From: CAZNQW01 sp964575225
GTDB taxonomy: Bacteria; Chloroflexota; Anaerolineae; JAAYZQ01
Length of the DNA stretch: 10,370 bases
Direction of reading: 5' to 3'
Assembly (NCBI GenBank): GCA_964575225.1
Contig: CAZNQW010000135.1
Location: forward strand, 1 to 10,370
Part shown: positions 8,479 through 10,370 of the stretch, piece by piece
Layout: each line of letters opens with the position of its first letter
How positions within the stretch are numbered: the first letter of the stretch is position 1
Position numbers and translations under genes: made by a program
The notes under the pieces: model-generated
What the model saw: only the letters and a program-made list of their open reading frames with translations
What the model was told of the DNA's origin: nothing
Databases searched by the model: none

Positions 8479-10370
8479 ATGATGGACAAACGCTCAACAC
8501 GTTCGATCAGACGCAACCCGGCCTCGGTCCTCATCTGGTTTCTGGTGTTCCTGGCAGCGAACCCTGTGTCGGGTCGAAATCTGGTACGCGCCGGCGAGGC
8601 GTCGCATGCGGTCGAAGTACAGGGCCCAGGCCTGGCTGCCTACCAGGTCAAAGACCTGCGAGCCTCGCCCGCCATGGAAGTTGATTCCTATCCCGATTCC
8701 TTTGCCACAATGGGGGACATCCTGTATTTCGTCGCCATGTCCCCGACGACGGGGCGGGAACTGTGGCGCAGCGACGGCACGCCTGATGGCTCCTACCTTG
8801 TAAGGGACATCTCCCCCGGCTCTGCCAGCAGCCAACCGGATCGACTGACAGCGATGGGCGATACCCTTTACTTCAGCGCCAACGATGGGGGCGCAGGCGA
8901 GGAGCTATGGAAGAGCGACGGGACCGAGGCGGGCACGGTGCTTGTCAAGGATGTCTGGCCTGGCTTTGAGAGCAGTTGGCCACGCGAGCTGACAGCCTTG
9001 AATGGGTTGCTGTTCTTCGCCGCAGACAACGGGAGCGATGGCGAGGAACTGTGGGTCAGCGACGGCACGCCGGCCGGGACGGCCCTGCTCGCCGATATCA
9101 ATCCCGGAGGGAGTTCCTGGCCACGGCGGTTGGTGGCCATGGGTGACCGACTGTTCTTCACCGCAAACAACGGGAGCGATGGCGATGAACTGTGGGTGAG
9201 CGACGGCACGCCGGGCGGGACGGTCATGGTCGCCAACATCCACCCGTCCAATGGCTCCAGCCCGGGAGAGCTTGTGGTCATGGGCGACCGTCTGTTCTTC
9301 GCCGCAGACAACGGGAGCGATGGGGGAGAACTGTGGGCGAGCGACGGCACCTCGAGCGGGACGGTCATGGTTGCCGACATCAACCCCAGTGGCAGCTCCT
9401 GGCCGCAGGACTTGGTGGTCGCCGGCGACCGCTTGTACTTTGTCGCAAATACCGAGGAATTTGGAGAGGAGCTATGGCAGAGCGACGGCACACCAGGCGG
9501 GACGGTCCTGGTCGCCGACATCAATACCTCCGGCGGTGACTCCAGCAACCCGGAGGAGTTGACCGCCGTGGGAGACGTCCTGTTCTTCACAGCAGAAGAC
9601 CAAGATTTGGACCGAGAGCTGTGGAAAAGCACCGGAGCCGGAGGCACTACCCAACAGGTGAAGGACATCAATCCCGGTTCGAGCTCCGGGCCCGAGGAGC
9701 TTGTGGCCATGGGCGGCAGGCTCTACTTCATCGCCGAAACTCCGGACGCAGGTTATGAGTTTTGGACCAGCGACGGAACAGCGGCAGGGACCTATATGGT
9801 CAAGGATATCCTTCCGGGCGATCTCGGTTCTGGAGCCTCGGGACTATTCGCGCACAACGACCGGCTCTATTTCGGGGCCGATGACTCTTTGCACGGGGCT
9901 GAGTTGTGGGCAAGCGACGGCTCAGAGCCAGGCACCTTCATGCTCAAGAACCTGGCCCTGCCGGCCTGGGGCTCAGATCCCGGTGAGATGGTCCCGTATG
10001 GCGGGCTGCTGATCTTTGCCGCGGACGACGGCCTGCATGGTAAGGAGTTATGGAGGAGCGACGGCACCCCCGAAGGCACGAGCCTGGTGCAGGACATTCT
10101 CACCGGTCCCGTGGGCTCCGTCCCTTGGGCACTCACAGTGAGCGGCGGCACACTCTACTTTCTGGCCGACGACGGACTGCACGGTGGGGAGTTGTGGAAA
10201 AGCGACGGCACGCCGGAGGGCACCGTCATGGTGCGAGACATTTTCGCCGGGTCCGACGGCTCGTTCGCTACGAACCTGACCGACGTGAACGGGACGCTCT
10301 TTTTCTCGGCCCGTGGCAGCCCTCTCACGGGCGGGGAATTGTGGAAGAGTCAGGGCACATACGAGTCCAC
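8479..10370 (+). CDS. Secreted ELWxxDGT-repeat protein, 3' end beyond the window
   Basis: An open frame of 630 codons runs from ATG 8479 to the window edge without a stop. The N-terminus looks like a signal peptide: a basic start (DKRSTRSIRR, 3-12), a hydrophobic core (ASVLIWFLVFLAA, 15-27) and small residues after it, so cleavage around 28-35 is plausible. From about residue 60 the protein is built of ELWxSDGT-type repeats. The Glu of each ELW motif is at residues 94, 142, 190, 237, 284, 331, 380, 427 (EFW), 475, 523, 571 and 620, a spacing of 47-49 residues. Each unit reads roughly 'gDxLyFxAxdg..G.ELWxSDGTxxGTxxVkDI.pG', matching the ELWxxDGT repeat family and suggesting beta-propeller-like blades. 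Units 7 (ELWKSTGAG) and 12 (ELWKSQGT) are degenerate. Such proteins are extracellular or surface exposed, with unknown ligands. A separate ribosome site and a 191-base gap suggest a separate transcription unit. A C-terminal anchor or sorting domain would lie outside the window. Confidence 0.92.
   Translation, partial: MMDKRSTRSIRRNPASVLIWFLVFLAANPVSGRNLVRAGEASHAVEVQGPGLAAYQVKDLRASPAMEVDSYPDSFATMGDILYFVAMSPTTGRELWRSDGTPDGSYLVRDISPGSASSQPDRLTAMGDTLYFSANDGGAGEELWKSDGTEAGTVLVKDVWPGFESSWPRELTALNGLLFFAADNGSDGEELWVSDGTPAGTALLADINPGGSSWPRRLVAMGDRLFFTANNGSDGDELWVSDGTPGGTVMVANIHPSNGSSPGELVVMGDRLFFAADNGSDGGELWASDGTSSGTVMVADINPSGSSWPQDLVVAGDRLYFVANTEEFGEELWQSDGTPGGTVLVADINTSGGDSSNPEELTAVGDVLFFTAEDQDLDRELWKSTGAGGTTQQVKDINPGSSSGPEELVAMGGRLYFIAETPDAGYEFWTSDGTAAGTYMVKDILPGDLGSGASGLFAHNDRLYFGADDSLHGAELWASDGSEPGTFMLKNLALPAWGSDPGEMVPYGGLLIFAADDGLHGKELWRSDGTPEGTSLVQDILTGPVGSVPWALTVSGGTLYFLADDGLHGGELWKSDGTPEGTVMVRDIFAGSDGSFATNLTDVNGTLFFSARGSPLTGGELWKSQGTYES
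8758..10370 (+). repeat. Twelve ~144-bp coding repeats (ELWxxDGT units)
   Basis: ELW codons begin at 8758, 8902, 9046, 9187, 9328, 9469, 9616, 9757, 9901, 10045, 10189 and 10336, a period of 141-147 bp. Units 3 to 5 (about 9010-9432) are clearly the most alike at the DNA level. Each has CTGTTCTTC at an exact 141-bp spacing (9010, 9151, 9292) followed by the shared sequence AACGGGAGCGATGG, which points to recent duplication or gene conversion. The array continues past the window edge. Confidence 0.9.

Noticed and set aside
8253..8534. 93-codon minus-strand frame as an intact gene
   Set aside because: It has no ribosome site, overlaps two real genes and has no complete domain. Only the short Rhs-like segment within it was kept, as a low-confidence remnant.
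8868..9710. 280-codon minus-strand frame opposite the ELWxxDGT gene
   Set aside because: Its repeats are merely the antisense of the ELWxxDGT units, and the plus-strand frame has a signal peptide, a ribosome site and a known repeat family.

Overview
The window carries four consecutive plus-strand genes of what looks like a DNA-modification defence locus, followed by the 5' part of an unrelated-looking secreted repeat protein. The host is probably a free-living, high-GC bacterium. ELWxxDGT-repeat secreted proteins and an Rhs-like peptide fragment on the minus strand would fit Chloroflexota or a similar environmental phylum, but this is a weak inference and no marker gene is present.

Layout: (1) 3-2822, a large DUF1156-type adenine-specific DNA methylase with an N-terminal DUF1156 segment, SAM motif FCGRG, an internal zinc ribbon and a DPPY catalytic motif. 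(2) 2836-4257, an ABC/OLD-like AAA ATPase of the DUF3696 type. (3) 4254-4748, a small PIN-domain-like putative nuclease whose start codon overlaps the ATPase stop (ATGA). (4) 4760-8287, a 1175-residue DUF499 ATPase with an N-terminal Swt1-like HEPN domain (intact RNRWAH motif), a canonical P-loop, and an unusual 6 x 30-bp in-frame repeat inserted in its ATPase core. (5) A 191-bp intergenic stretch, 8288-8478. (6) 8479 to the window end, a signal-peptide-bearing ELWxxDGT repeat protein with 12 repeats visible before the edge.

How the genes fit together: DUF1156 methylase plus DUF499 ATPase are two of the three hallmark genes of Hma-type (helicase-methylase-ATPase) defence loci. The third, a helicase usually with a phospholipase-D-like nuclease, is not in the window and would have to lie upstream of base 1. 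The ATPase-PIN pair sits between the two core genes, exactly where extra cargo would be embedded. Base composition supports this. The 3' third of the methylase and the whole DUF499 gene are about 70% GC, whereas the ATPase-PIN pair is about 50%. The first two thirds of the methylase, which carry the SAM site, the zinc ribbon and DPPY, are also about 50% GC, so the methylase itself looks like a recombinant of two sources.

The four defence-like genes are tightly spaced (13 nt, a 4-nt overlap and 11 nt), each later gene has a clear Shine-Dalgarno sequence, and they read as one operon whose promoter lies upstream of the window. The most interesting signal is the ATPase-PIN cassette as a candidate embedded antiviral module. 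After it come the repeat insertion beside the Walker A region of the DUF499 protein and the mid-gene composition switch in the methylase.
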